A stretch of 64,000 bases of DNA from an uncultured Neglectibacter sp. Its GTDB lineage: Bacteria > Bacillota > Clostridia > Oscillospirales > Acutalibacteraceae. Positions within the stretch are counted from its first letter, which is position 1. Each line of letters begins with the position of its first letter. Both the position numbers and the translations under genes were made by a program. The notes beneath the pieces are model-generated. The model worked only from the letters and a program-made list of their open reading frames with translations. It was not told the origin of the DNA and made no database searches. Positions 37,676 through 45,719 of this stretch are shown here, piece after piece. The stretch spans positions 124,001-188,000 of the forward strand of contig CAMNSA010000002.1 in assembly GCA_946554335.1 (NCBI GenBank), read 5' to 3'.

Positions 37676-37895
37676 CAGACGCGGGCGATTGAATGATGCG
37701 CTCAAAATGTTATCAAGCGCTGCTGTTATTGTAGAAAATGTATGTGACAAAGAGGAAGATTGCTTGGACAATTATCCGGAAAATCTGCAAAGTACAGAGC
37801 GATTTGGGAAAATTGAAGATGCCGTTGATAACCTTAATGAGGCACTTGAAAAAATAGACGATGCAAAAGGATATATTGAATCAGCGATAAGATGA
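37665..37895 (+). CDS. Small helical element protein
   Basis: A 76-residue protein, basic at the start (NANRRGRLNDAL) and then acidic and helical (DAVDNLNEALEKIDDAKGYI). It starts at GTG 37665 after GGGAGGG and overlaps the preceding gene. The heptad-like spacing suggests a coiled coil or a small DNA- or protein-binding adaptor. No family is recognised. Confidence 0.6.
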   Translation: MNANRRGRLNDALKMLSSAAVIVENVCDKEEDCLDNYPENLQSTERFGKIEDAVDNLNEALEKIDDAKGYIESAIR

Positions 37896-37906
37896 GGTGT
37901 TAGGTA

Positions 37907-38482
37907 ATGTGGTCTGTGTTGGTTGCCGTATTAGGAAGCGTATATTTGGCTGGAAAGATGTCAGCAGAAAAAGGCGCTTCACAAGAGGCGGCTTCAAAAC
38001 GTGAAGAGTGGAATCGTGCACTCAACGAGTGGTGTGCGAAAATTACAGATGAAGACCTTGAAAATAGGCTTGAACTGTATATACGCGACAATCCGTTTGA
38101 GGCGTCTCAAAAAGCTAAGTATTTGTGCAACTGCATACCAAAAGACCAAGACAATATAACGACATATCTTAGAATCCTTTTGGCAGAACATGGCAAAATT
38201 AAAAAAACAGATGCAATCTTTGGGATAGATACTCCGTTATATACTCCAAAGCCGGCTGGTGCAGCAGAACAAAAGTATAAAGAATTTTTTGAGTTTGTTG
38301 CATGGTTAAATAGTAGTCTCAATGAACATGGGGCAGATACTGGTCAAGTTTTCTTTATTCCATCATATCCAAAGCCAGAATCAAAGAAATATTACGATAT
38401 GCCAGAGGCTGGAGAATTATTAGAATGTGGAACATATGTATGGGCTCCTCAGAGAATTGCGGTATATCTTGATAAAAAGTAA
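37907..38482 (+). CDS. Hypothetical protein with N-terminal membrane segment
   Basis: The 191-residue product starts with a short hydrophobic segment (WSVLVAVLGSVYLAGKM) that could anchor it in the membrane. A soluble region follows with LENRLELYIRDNPFEASQKA and KYKEFFEFVAWLNSSLNEHG. No known motif is seen. It converges on the repressor gene and shares a bidirectional terminator with it. Confidence 0.65.
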   Translation: MWSVLVAVLGSVYLAGKMSAEKGASQEAASKREEWNRALNEWCAKITDEDLENRLELYIRDNPFEASQKAKYLCNCIPKDQDNITTYLRILLAEHGKIKKTDAIFGIDTPLYTPKPAGAAEQKYKEFFEFVAWLNSSLNEHGADTGQVFFIPSYPKPESKKYYDMPEAGELLECGTYVWAPQRIAVYLDKK

Positions 38483-38508
38483 AGCGGGGTGATTTAACCC
38501 CGCTACTT
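38481..38508. terminator. Bidirectional terminator between convergent genes
   Basis: AAAGCGGGGT and ACCCCGCTACTTT form an eight-base GC-rich stem around GATTTA, flanked by A-rich and T-rich tracts. Confidence 0.75.
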
Positions 38509-39308
38509 TAATCTTCAAAAAGATAATCTGGCAAATTAACTCTACAATTCATAATAACCTTGCCACACGACCTAACATCGCTTCCGCTATCTGGCGACAC
38601 GAACACATTCGTGTGTTTTAACTTAGGATTTGCGGATACAAGAATAAGATTACCGTTTTCATCGAGATAATACATCTTACAGTACATGGCTCCATCAACA
38701 CAAAAAATACCGACATCGCCAATACGCAACTCTGCGTCTTTGTCTACATAGACCATGTCTCCATCGTGTATGTATGGATACATACTGTTTCCTTGAATGT
38801 TGACGGCATAATCAGCTTGAGCCGGTACATCGTCATTAACAAGCATCATTTCAAAATCTGTTCCATCCAGTGGCATTGACGAACCGGCAGCGGACGGAGT
38901 GGTATAATGCGGTATATACCTGTCCTTGTGTTTTGGCTTTTGGACATCGGTGATGCTTACGATTCGTTCCGCACTTGTTTTTTCGACTCGCTCTCGCTCA
39001 ATGGCGCAGACTGTTCTAACCGTTTTCTGACCAAATGCGTCAAGTGATTTGTAGTTTTCAAGCAGTGTCGCTTCAGATTTAGAGCTTATAAAACTACGCT
39101 TTGGTAAATCATTCTCAAGCCCAAGAATAGTATCTGCTGATACCATCAGAGTTTTGCTGAGAGAGATTATGGCATCCATGGATGGCTTTTTCTCCCCGCG
39201 TTCCCAATACTGGATGGTAACTGTAGATACACCAATAGCCTCACTTAATTCTTTTTGCGTAAGACCACATGCAAGTCGTAAGGCTTTTAATCTTTGTGCA
39301 AACTTCAT
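38508..39308 (-). CDS. Phage CI/LexA-type repressor (HTH + S24 peptidase)
   Basis: The 266-residue protein has an N-terminal XRE helix-turn-helix (LTQKELSEAIGVSTVTIQYW). A C-terminal S24 domain follows, with the nucleophile Ser in GNSMYPYIHDGD and the catalytic Lys in AMYCKMYYL. It should repress the element's early genes and cleave itself after RecA activation. Its self-cleavage site is not certain. It has a consensus promoter and faces divergent plus-strand genes. Confidence 0.92.
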   Translation of the reverse strand: MKFAQRLKALRLACGLTQKELSEAIGVSTVTIQYWERGEKKPSMDAIISLSKTLMVSADTILGLENDLPKRSFISSKSEATLLENYKSLDAFGQKTVRTVCAIERERVEKTSAERIVSITDVQKPKHKDRYIPHYTTPSAAGSSMPLDGTDFEMMLVNDDVPAQADYAVNIQGNSMYPYIHDGDMVYVDKDAELRIGDVGIFCVDGAMYCKMYYLDENGNLILVSANPKLKHTNVFVSPDSGSDVRSCGKVIMNCRVNLPDYLFED

Positions 39309-39398
39309 GGTTTACCTCCGAAAATTTATCTCTCGCTGCTGTTGACATGGTAGCTGTTTTATGGTAGCATTAACAGCACAACCTTGGTTTGTGAGAAC

Positions 39399-39427
39399 AT
39401 CATAGCACAAACTACATTTTGTGTCAA
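39399..39427 (-). promoter_or_regulatory. Repressor promoter
   Basis: On the minus strand TTGACA and TATGAT are spaced by 17 bases, about 90 bases upstream of the repressor start. Direct copies of TTTGTG/CACAAA around the -10 region could be operator halves. Confidence 0.75.
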
Positions 39428-39438
39428 TATCTAAAAAA

Positions 39439-39479
39439 GGTGCACTGTCCCAGACAACAAACGAAGAGAACAGTGCACC
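39439..39479. repeat. 10-bp inverted repeat in the control region
   Basis: GGTGCACTGT and ACAGTGCACC lie 21 bases apart between the repressor promoter and the first divergent gene. It could be an operator pair, or a hairpin in the divergent transcript. Confidence 0.6.
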
Positions 39480-39587
39480 CACAGCCGGTAAAATACAGGC
39501 CGGAGTTAATAGCGACACCACTCGCCAGTAACTCACCTGTAGTATACCACGGCACAAAAAATAAATCAATGGAGGTTTTACTACAGG

Positions 39588-39911
39588 ATGAAAAACAAAA
39601 TGTCGGTCAGAGAACTGAAAGCTTACTGTACCGACCATGCAGTTAACGAGGTTCTTTTCAGTACAGAAAACCAAAGATGGTATCAAACTTCTGACCCTTG
39701 TAAGGTACAAATGCACTTCAAAATTATGTTGATTAGCGAAACTCCGAATTTAGTTTATTTGAAATCTGATGTAGGCTCAATCTGCTTTGACAGGGTTAGA
39801 TTTGTTGAAGTTGATACTGATATTACAGTGCTTGGCACAGTTCTGTATTTATATTGTGGTGGCAAAAGTGCTGCAAGCCCAGAGATTACATACACCCTTA
39901 TTATCAGATAA
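39588..39911 (+). CDS. Hypothetical early element protein
   Basis: A 107-residue protein of unknown function (SVRELKAYCTDHAVNEVLF, VDTDITVLGTVLYLYC). It is the first plus-strand gene opposite the repressor, the place where a Cro-like or anti-repressor gene often sits, but no helix-turn-helix is visible. The start could also be the ATG four codons in. It could be the antitoxin partner of the next gene by position only. Confidence 0.55.
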   Translation: MKNKMSVRELKAYCTDHAVNEVLFSTENQRWYQTSDPCKVQMHFKIMLISETPNLVYLKSDVGSICFDRVRFVEVDTDITVLGTVLYLYCGGKSAASPEITYTLIIR

Positions 39912-40005
39912 TTTTTTCATTTCGGCTATTTAATTAACTTGACATGGAGAAAACCATATGCTATACTCCGAGCATCAACATAATTATTTTGAAGGAGTAA
40001 GTAGA

Positions 40006-40440
40006 TTGAGTTTTCGTAAGAGCGGACACACACCTCAAATCGGAGAGGTATACATGATGAAGTTTACTGGCAGCGGTAACGAGCAGAGTGGTTGGCGTCC
40101 AGGGCTTGTGTTCCAGAATAATGTTGGTAATTCGTATAGCCCAAATATTATCGCTATCCCGCTAACTACGTCTATTAAAAAAGCTAACCAGCCAACGCAT
40201 GTTGTTGTATATGCAAACGACAGTGGTCTCTTGAAGGATAGCATGGTTTTGTGTGAGAATCCAGAGCGTATGTCCAAAGCAAATATCGGCAAGTATATCA
40301 CGACGCTGTCCGATAAGTATATGAAGCAAATCGCCGAAGCGAACATACTCGCCTCCAGCGCAATCGCGTATCTGGATATGAGCGCGCTCCAGGTGATATG
40401 GGAAAAGGCTATTGCCTTAAACGCCGTCGTACCGGCGTAA
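40006..40440 (+). CDS. PemK/MazF-family toxin
   Basis: The 144-residue protein has the MazF-like RNase core: IGEVYMMKFTGSGNEQSGWRPG, VFQNNVGNSYSPNIIAIPLT and NPERMSKANIGKYITTLSDK. MazF toxins cut mRNA at short sequences. I start at TTG 40006 after GAAGGAG; the track start at 39958 is not supported. No recognisable MazE-type antitoxin lies just upstream. It sits between the repressor region and the integrase-like regulator, so it may be an addiction or regulatory factor of the element. Confidence 0.82.
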   Translation: MSFRKSGHTPQIGEVYMMKFTGSGNEQSGWRPGLVFQNNVGNSYSPNIIAIPLTTSIKKANQPTHVVVYANDSGLLKDSMVLCENPERMSKANIGKYITTLSDKYMKQIAEANILASSAIAYLDMSALQVIWEKAIALNAVVPA

Positions 40441-40464
40441 CTACATACTATATGGAGGTGCGCT

Positions 40465-41424
40465 ATGTACAACGAAGAGTTGAAGAAAAGGTTTATATCT
40501 GAGTATACGCAAAGTATGTATACTGCAAAGGTTGCCACTACAATCTTTTCTGCGTTAGAAGAGTATGAGAATGAATGGGGCAATGATTTATGCACCCAGA
40601 GTGCAGAAACGCTGCAGCCTGTGATTAACGAGGTAACAGGGCTGCGTTCGCGTAGCCAGAGTACGTCTTTGACGGTGTTGCGAGAATATGTGAAGTGGTG
40701 TATCACCATGAAAATACCGGGAGCATGTGATGGTATGCTCCACATAAAGGCAGTTGGGTTGGATAAGATAAAGAAGCAAATGGTTTCCAGCCCGCTTCAT
40801 CTACAAAAATATTTGAATGACATTTTTGAACCGGAAAACGAAGAAACTGTGGACGTTATATACAGGTGCTATTATTGGATGGCGTTTTCTGGAATTAAAG
40901 AAGACGATACACTGCTTGTAAAAGCGGCTGATATTGACTTGCAGAATATGCAAATCCACTATGCTGGCATTGATTACCCCATTTATAGGGAGGCAATCCC
41001 TGCTTTTCGAGCAGCTATAGAGTTAAAAAGCTTTTGCTATAAACACCCGAATTACACTAAGCTGATACGCAAAGAAAGGGTTCCTGGAGATACAATAATG
41101 CGAGGTATACGGGCTGTAACGAAGACCATGACAATCCGAGTCACATTATCTCAGCGCTCATCTGATGCTATTAAAGCTGGTAAGACAGACCTACATTTGA
41201 GTTTCTACAGAATATGGATGTCCGGTCTGTTTTATAGAACATATGAAAACGAGCGTGCCGGGTTACCAGTTAACTTTTCCGATGTGGCATCTGACTTTAT
41301 GTCTGGTAAAGAATACACTATAAACGGCGTGAACCAGAGAATAAAGGTTTCGCACAAACAGAATAGAATAGAAAAAAATTATATGGAAGATTACGAACGA
41401 TGGAAACTTGCGTTTTCAATTTGA
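40465..41424 (+). CDS. Integrase-fold protein, probable MrpR-type regulator
   Basis: The 319-residue protein is built like a tyrosine recombinase. It has a helical core-binding region (LTVLREYVKWCITMKIP) and a catalytic-like domain (WMAFSGIKEDDTLLVKAADI). Where real integrases have GxRxxE the sequence is SGIKED, and no HxxR box or C-terminal Tyr nucleophile in a proper context is visible. Catalytic activity is therefore unlikely. Inactive integrase-fold proteins such as MrpR (YopR) of phage SPbeta repress lytic genes, and I infer a similar role here. GGAGG precedes the ATG. Confidence 0.7.
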   Translation: MYNEELKKRFISEYTQSMYTAKVATTIFSALEEYENEWGNDLCTQSAETLQPVINEVTGLRSRSQSTSLTVLREYVKWCITMKIPGACDGMLHIKAVGLDKIKKQMVSSPLHLQKYLNDIFEPENEETVDVIYRCYYWMAFSGIKEDDTLLVKAADIDLQNMQIHYAGIDYPIYREAIPAFRAAIELKSFCYKHPNYTKLIRKERVPGDTIMRGIRAVTKTMTIRVTLSQRSSDAIKAGKTDLHLSFYRIWMSGLFYRTYENERAGLPVNFSDVASDFMSGKEYTINGVNQRIKVSHKQNRIEKNYMEDYERWKLAFSI

Positions 41425-41435
41425 CTTTGGTAACA

Positions 41436-41467
41436 GAGAGAACCCGACTAATCGGGTTTCTCTTTTA
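41436..41467 (+). terminator. Terminator after the MrpR-like gene
   Basis: GAGAACCCGA and TCGGGTTTCTC pair with one bulge around a short loop and run into TTTTA. Confidence 0.65.
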
Positions 41468-41512
41468 CATATATCAACATAATTAAATAAAATACAGAAA
41501 GGAGAGTTGAAT

Positions 41513-41776
41513 ATGGCTTTCAAGAAAACACTTGACCTGCTGCAAGAAAAAGAAAAGCGTTTGGCTGAACTGACAAGTCAGTCAGAGAGTGCTGTCGAGA
41601 TGGTTCGTAAGACAATGGATAATCTTACATCTGTCAACGACAGTATCAAGCAAACGGTGGAAGAAATCGATACATATGTGCAGCGTTTAAGTGAGACAAG
41701 AGATTGCCTTAACACCACTCACGACAAGAACGAAAGAATTATGCAGAATTTTGCAAAGCTACTGTGTGTGGAGTAA
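41513..41776 (+). CDS. Small coiled-coil phage protein
   Basis: An 87-residue, almost fully helical protein (LDLLQEKEKRLAELTSQSES, DSIKQTVEEIDTYVQRLSET). ATG 41513 follows GGAGAG. It heads the replication and nucleotide-metabolism operon. Function is unknown; it is probably a coiled-coil adaptor. Confidence 0.65.
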   Translation: MAFKKTLDLLQEKEKRLAELTSQSESAVEMVRKTMDNLTSVNDSIKQTVEEIDTYVQRLSETRDCLNTTHDKNERIMQNFAKLLCVE

Positions 41777-41788
41777 GGAGGTTTTTGA

Positions 41789-42367
41789 TTGAGTGAGTTA
41801 AAGAATCGGTTCCTTTCTATATATAAGGAACTGGTTACACGAGATGGTGCAGATGCGTTTTTGACCTGGCTTGATGAATCGGATTTCTTTGTTGCTCCAG
41901 CATCAACGCGATTTCATGGTTGTCACGAAGAAGGTTTGCTTGAACATTCTTTGAATGTATATGACTGCTTAAAGAAAAATGTTGAGCGAGCTAATCTGCA
42001 AGACACCTATTCGCCTGAAACAATAGCCGTAGTATCTTTGCTTCACGATATCTGCAAAGTGAACTACTATAAAAAAGGCTTTAGGAATGTAAAAGACGAT
42101 GAGACTGGACAATGGTATAAGAAAGAGGTTTATGAGGTTGATGAGAAATTCCCATGTGGGGAACACGCAGATAAGTCAATCATCATCATTCAGAACTTCA
42201 TGCGTCTTGAGCCAGAAGAAATTTTAGCTATCAGAGCACACATGGGCGGTTGGGACACAGCGGTAAAGGGCGGGAACGCTTTTGTTGGAAAAATTTTCGA
42301 TAGAAGTAAACTTGCCGTACTCCTGCATCTTGCCGATATGGAAGCCACATATTTACTGGAGGGATGA
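41789..42367 (+). CDS. Phage HD-domain hydrolase
   Basis: The 192-residue protein has an HD-type metal-binding pattern: EEGLLEHSLNVYDCL, SLLHDICKVNYY and a later H in RAHMGGWD. HD enzymes of this size hydrolyse nucleotides or cyclic nucleotides; the exact substrate is unknown. It starts at TTG 41789 after AAGGAGG. Its stop overlaps the region of the next start by a few bases. Confidence 0.8.
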   Translation: MSELKNRFLSIYKELVTRDGADAFLTWLDESDFFVAPASTRFHGCHEEGLLEHSLNVYDCLKKNVERANLQDTYSPETIAVVSLLHDICKVNYYKKGFRNVKDDETGQWYKKEVYEVDEKFPCGEHADKSIIIIQNFMRLEPEEILAIRAHMGGWDTAVKGGNAFVGKIFDRSKLAVLLHLADMEATYLLEG

Positions 42368-42368
42368 A

Positions 42369-42518
42369 ATGGCGGAAGAAATGAATATCTACCAGAAGCT
42401 TGCGAAAGTTCGCAAGCAGGTAGAGGTTATCCAGCGCAACAAGTCTGGGTACGGGTACAAATATGTCAGCGAGGACGAAATCCTCGCCAAAGTGTCTGGG
42501 TTCATAAAGAAGCAATAG
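42369..42518 (+). pseudogene. Truncated ERF-family recombinase (N-terminal 49 residues)
   Basis: The frame starts at ATG 42369 and reads EEMNIYQKLAKVRKQVEVIQ and YGYKYVSEDEILAKVSG, the N-terminus of ERF single-strand annealing proteins. It then stops after KKQ at 42518. A normal ERF protein is about 180-220 residues. Immediately downstream, in another frame, is the middle of a phage primase, so the rest of ERF has been deleted. Confidence 0.78.
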
Positions 42519-43261
42519 AAAAGCTGAAAAAATATAGCGGTTTTGACGGGACTGTGCCATCACATCGTAAATTAGCGGCGACAGAAGTTGCAAAAAGGTT
42601 TTCTCCACCCAAAAAGGCGCAAAAACAGTCCAAGGCAACCATATTACCAGATGATTATATGGAAAGATACGAAAAAAGAGATGACAAGCTCGCAGTTTGG
42701 GGGCAAGAAGGCATCTCCAGAGCATCTATGGACAAATTCCAGGTTTATTACGACAGTTTTTCAGACCGCTTGGTGTATCCGATACGAAATCCAGATGGAA
42801 AAATCGTCAACATCGGTGGTAGAACACTCGACCCAGCCTGGAAAGAGAAACAATTGAGAAAATATACCTACTTTTTCCCTTGGGGAGAGTTAAAAACATT
42901 ATATGGGCTTGCTGAAAACATTGATAGCATTAAAAAACAGCGTGAAATTATCCTGTTTGAAGGTTGTAAGTCTGTTTTGCTTGCAGATACATACGGGGTA
43001 CACAATACTGGAGCAATTTTAACTTCGCATTTGAACCCAAACCAGATGAAACTGCTTGTTGGGCTTGGTTGTAGGGTGGTTTTTGCACTTGACAAGGATG
43101 TTTCTATCCGAGAAGACCACAATATCAAGCGTTTGAAGCAGTTTGTAAATGTGGAATATATCTGGGATAAAGAAAATCTACTTGATGACAAAGATAGCCC
43201 AGTTGATAAAGGGAAAGAGGTATGGGAAAAGCTCTATGAGGGGAGGTTATCATGGCACTGA
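42494..43261 (+). pseudogene. N-terminally truncated phage DNA primase
   Basis: The frame can be read from about 42494 (WVHKEAIEKLKKYSGFDGTV) onward. It contains the primase core GKIVNIGGRTLDPAWKEK and a TOPRIM domain with EGCKSVLL and ALDKDV. The N-terminal zinc-ribbon and start are gone, replaced by the start of ERF in a different frame. The track start GTG 42554 has no ribosome site, so translation is doubtful. It overlaps the next gene by ten bases. Confidence 0.75.
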
Positions 43262-44445
43262 GTGACCAATACACAATTTATCACTTGCATAGTGACCTAT
43301 CCAATGGCGTTACGAACATTGATTCAGTTACTAAATATGGAGAATACATAGCACGGGCAAAAGAATGCGGCATGAAAGCACTTGCTTTTTCAGAACACGG
43401 CTCTGTTTTTGAGTGGTGGCACAAGAAAAAGGAAATAGAAGCTGCTGGAATGAAGTACATCCACGCAGTAGAAGCATACCTTACAGTTGGTCTTGACGAA
43501 AAAATCAGGGACAACTATCACTGTGTGCTTATCGCCAAAAATTATGATGGGTTTCTCGAACTGAATAAGCTTATATCTGGAAGTTTTTGTAGAACAGACA
43601 ACCATTTTTACTATGTTCCGCGTATTACATTTGCAGAGCTGTTCAATACCTCTGACAATATCATAGTAACAACGGCTTGCATCGGAGGCGTTTTTGGTAA
43701 GGGCGAAGACAGAGCGCAGCAGATGTTCTTGGATTTCTTAGAGAAAAACAAACACAGGTGCTTTCTTGAGGTCGGTCACCACATTGATGACAAGCAGGTG
43801 GTATATAACCAAAAACTTTTTGAGCTGAGTAAGAAAACTGGAATACCGCTGATAGCCGGAACGGACACCCATGTGCTTAATGAAGAACATGAAAAGGGCA
43901 GAAGTATCCTGCAGGCGTCCAAAAACATCATGTTTGATGGCGAAGAACGGTGGGATTTGAAATTCAAAACCTATGACGAGCTGGTATCCGCATATCGAAA
44001 GCAAAAGTCTCTTCCGGAAGATGTGTTTATGCAGGCAATCGCCAACACAAATGCGATGGCAGATATGGTTGAGCCATTTAATCTCGACCAGGGAACCAAG
44101 TACCCACATATTTATGAAAACCCAGAGCAGACATTTTATCAGAAGGTTCAAGACGCTGTTGAACACCACCCATACGCACTAAAGAATCACAGCAAAGAAG
44201 AATTGCAAGATGTTATCAACGAAGAGTTTGAGGTGTATTTTGCATTTAATACTCGTATCAATGAGTGCAAGAACCACCACGGATTTATAGGGACAGACCA
44301 CTGCCCGGTGTGCGGCGAACCGGTGTTCGATACATACCAACGCATTGTCGGATATCTGGTTCCGTCCAGAGCCTACTCAAAGGATAGATTCCGCGAGTTT
44401 AATACCCGCCAATGGTATAGCTATGCGGAGGCGATGAGCGAATGA
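43252..44445 (+). CDS. In-frame fusion: DnaE PHP domain joined to NrdD C-terminus
   Basis: Residues 1 to about 330 are the PHP and following region of a phage-type DNA polymerase III alpha subunit (HLHSDLSNG, LAFSEHGS, AGTDTHVL metal-binding motifs). The polymerase domain is absent. From about residue 331 (AFNTRINECKNHHGFIGTD) to 397 the sequence is the end of an anaerobic ribonucleotide reductase. It keeps the zinc-binding CPVCGEPVF and the glycyl-radical loop RIVGYLVP. The join near base 44,242 keeps the frame. AGGGGAGG-like sequence precedes the ATG, so it may be made. Most likely it is a deletion scar. Confidence 0.85.
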   Translation: MALSDQYTIYHLHSDLSNGVTNIDSVTKYGEYIARAKECGMKALAFSEHGSVFEWWHKKKEIEAAGMKYIHAVEAYLTVGLDEKIRDNYHCVLIAKNYDGFLELNKLISGSFCRTDNHFYYVPRITFAELFNTSDNIIVTTACIGGVFGKGEDRAQQMFLDFLEKNKHRCFLEVGHHIDDKQVVYNQKLFELSKKTGIPLIAGTDTHVLNEEHEKGRSILQASKNIMFDGEERWDLKFKTYDELVSAYRKQKSLPEDVFMQAIANTNAMADMVEPFNLDQGTKYPHIYENPEQTFYQKVQDAVEHHPYALKNHSKEELQDVINEEFEVYFAFNTRINECKNHHGFIGTDHCPVCGEPVFDTYQRIVGYLVPSRAYSKDRFREFNTRQWYSYAEAMSE

Positions 44446-44927
44446 GAATAAAGACAATCGTTGACGAGGACTTCACTAACTACAAAAAAGCGTCTATGTT
44501 TATTGGTACAATTTCATGCGGAGGCAAATGCTGTATTGAGGCTGGAATACCATTGTCAGTATGCCAGAATGATGGGTGGCGCTCATGCGCCCCCATCGCA
44601 ATGTCAGATAGACAAATTTGCATGAGATATATGGCAAATCCATTAACAAATGCAATTGTAATCGGTGGACTTGAACCGTTTGAACAAGCAAAGGAAGTGC
44701 GCAAGCTTGTCTGGATGTTACGAAATGTATTTATGTGCGATGACGATGTAGTTATCTATACTGGATACACACCAGACGAGATAGAAGAAGAGGTAAAACT
44801 TCTTTCTGAATTTAAGAACATCATTATTAAGTATGGCAGATATGTGCCAAACGCAAAGACACGATATGATGATGTGCTTGGTGTAAATCTGGTGTCCGAT
44901 AATCAATACGCTGTAAAAATTAGCTGA
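44442..44927 (+). CDS. NrdG-like anaerobic RNR activase (4Fe-4S)
   Basis: The 161-residue protein follows the NrdD end with a four-base overlap, the normal nrdD-nrdG arrangement. It has a cysteine cluster GTISCGGKCCIEAG near residue 25, GGLEPFEQAKEV and VIYTGYTPDEIEEEV, which fit NrdG-type radical-SAM activases. The cluster motif here is CxxxCC rather than the textbook CxxxCxxC, a variant I believe occurs in phage relatives. Its usual partner, a complete NrdD, is missing in this element. Confidence 0.78.
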   Translation: MRIKTIVDEDFTNYKKASMFIGTISCGGKCCIEAGIPLSVCQNDGWRSCAPIAMSDRQICMRYMANPLTNAIVIGGLEPFEQAKEVRKLVWMLRNVFMCDDDVVIYTGYTPDEIEEEVKLLSEFKNIIIKYGRYVPNAKTRYDDVLGVNLVSDNQYAVKIS

Positions 44928-44943
44928 GGAGATAAAGTATAAA

Positions 44944-45153
44944 ATGAGCCAAAACGGAGTCAAAATCGAATTAAATCCAGATAAAGAATATGTCGCAGAA
45001 ATCAGACGCAAGCTGAAAGACAACTCTGGATACTGCCCATGTTCACTAATTAAGAACAAAGACACGAAATGTATGTGCAAAGAGTTCGTGGAAATGGACG
45101 AAGGGATGTGCCACTGCGGGCTTTACATAAAAACTAAGGTTTATGGAGGATAA
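44944..45153 (+). CDS. Ferredoxin-thioredoxin reductase beta-like protein
   Basis: The 69-residue protein has the CPC...CxC...CHC cysteine pattern (SGYCPCSLIKNKDTKCMC and MCHCGLYI) of the catalytic chain of ferredoxin:thioredoxin reductase. It should carry a 4Fe-4S cluster and an active disulfide. In phages it probably supplies reducing power to ribonucleotide reductase. It is only about two-thirds the length of plastid-type chains. Confidence 0.8.
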   Translation: MSQNGVKIELNPDKEYVAEIRRKLKDNSGYCPCSLIKNKDTKCMCKEFVEMDEGMCHCGLYIKTKVYGG

Positions 45154-45155
45154 AG

Positions 45156-45704
45156 ATGCTGGTAGTAAATATGTTCGGTGCACCCGGCGCTGGTAAATCA
45201 ACCGGCGCCGCCTACATCTTCTCAAAGCTGAAAATGGCGGGAGTCAATGTTGAACTTGTAACTGAGTTTGCAAAGGATAAGGTTTGGGAGGGCAGCAAGG
45301 CTGTCTTTGATAACCAAGCATACATTTTTGGAAAGCAGTATTTTCGTATCAGTAGGTTGCAGGGAAAGGTTGATGTAATTATCACAGACTCTCCCATTTT
45401 ATTGTCGAGCTTCTATGCACACGACGATGTTCTTGGCAACGAGTTCGATAAGCTCTGCACAAAAGTGTTCAGGTCTTACAACTCAATGAATGTCTTTATT
45501 GACAGAGTAAAACCATATAACCCATCTGGACGATTCCAAAACGAGGCAGAAAGCGATGAATTGGCAAGAGTGATGCAGGATTTCCTTGAAGAGCACAACG
45601 TCACCTGTGTACACTACGATGGTTCTATCGAGGGCTATGATACTCTTGTTACCAACATCTTTGAAAGAATGAAGTACCCTGGCAGAAGCTGCGGGGTAAG
45701 GTAA
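45156..45704 (+). CDS. Phage AAA ATPase / nucleoside-kinase-like protein
   Basis: The 182-residue P-loop protein has Walker A GAPGAGKST at residues 8-16, VIITDSPILL as a probable Walker B region, and DRVKPYNPSGRFQ as a possible lid. It resembles AAA_28/NadR-type kinases found in phage nucleotide-metabolism operons. The substrate is not known. It lies three bases after the preceding gene. Confidence 0.75.
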   Translation: MLVVNMFGAPGAGKSTGAAYIFSKLKMAGVNVELVTEFAKDKVWEGSKAVFDNQAYIFGKQYFRISRLQGKVDVIITDSPILLSSFYAHDDVLGNEFDKLCTKVFRSYNSMNVFIDRVKPYNPSGRFQNEAESDELARVMQDFLEEHNVTCVHYDGSIEGYDTLVTNIFERMKYPGRSCGVR

Positions 45705-45719
45705 GAAAGGAGATTTACC

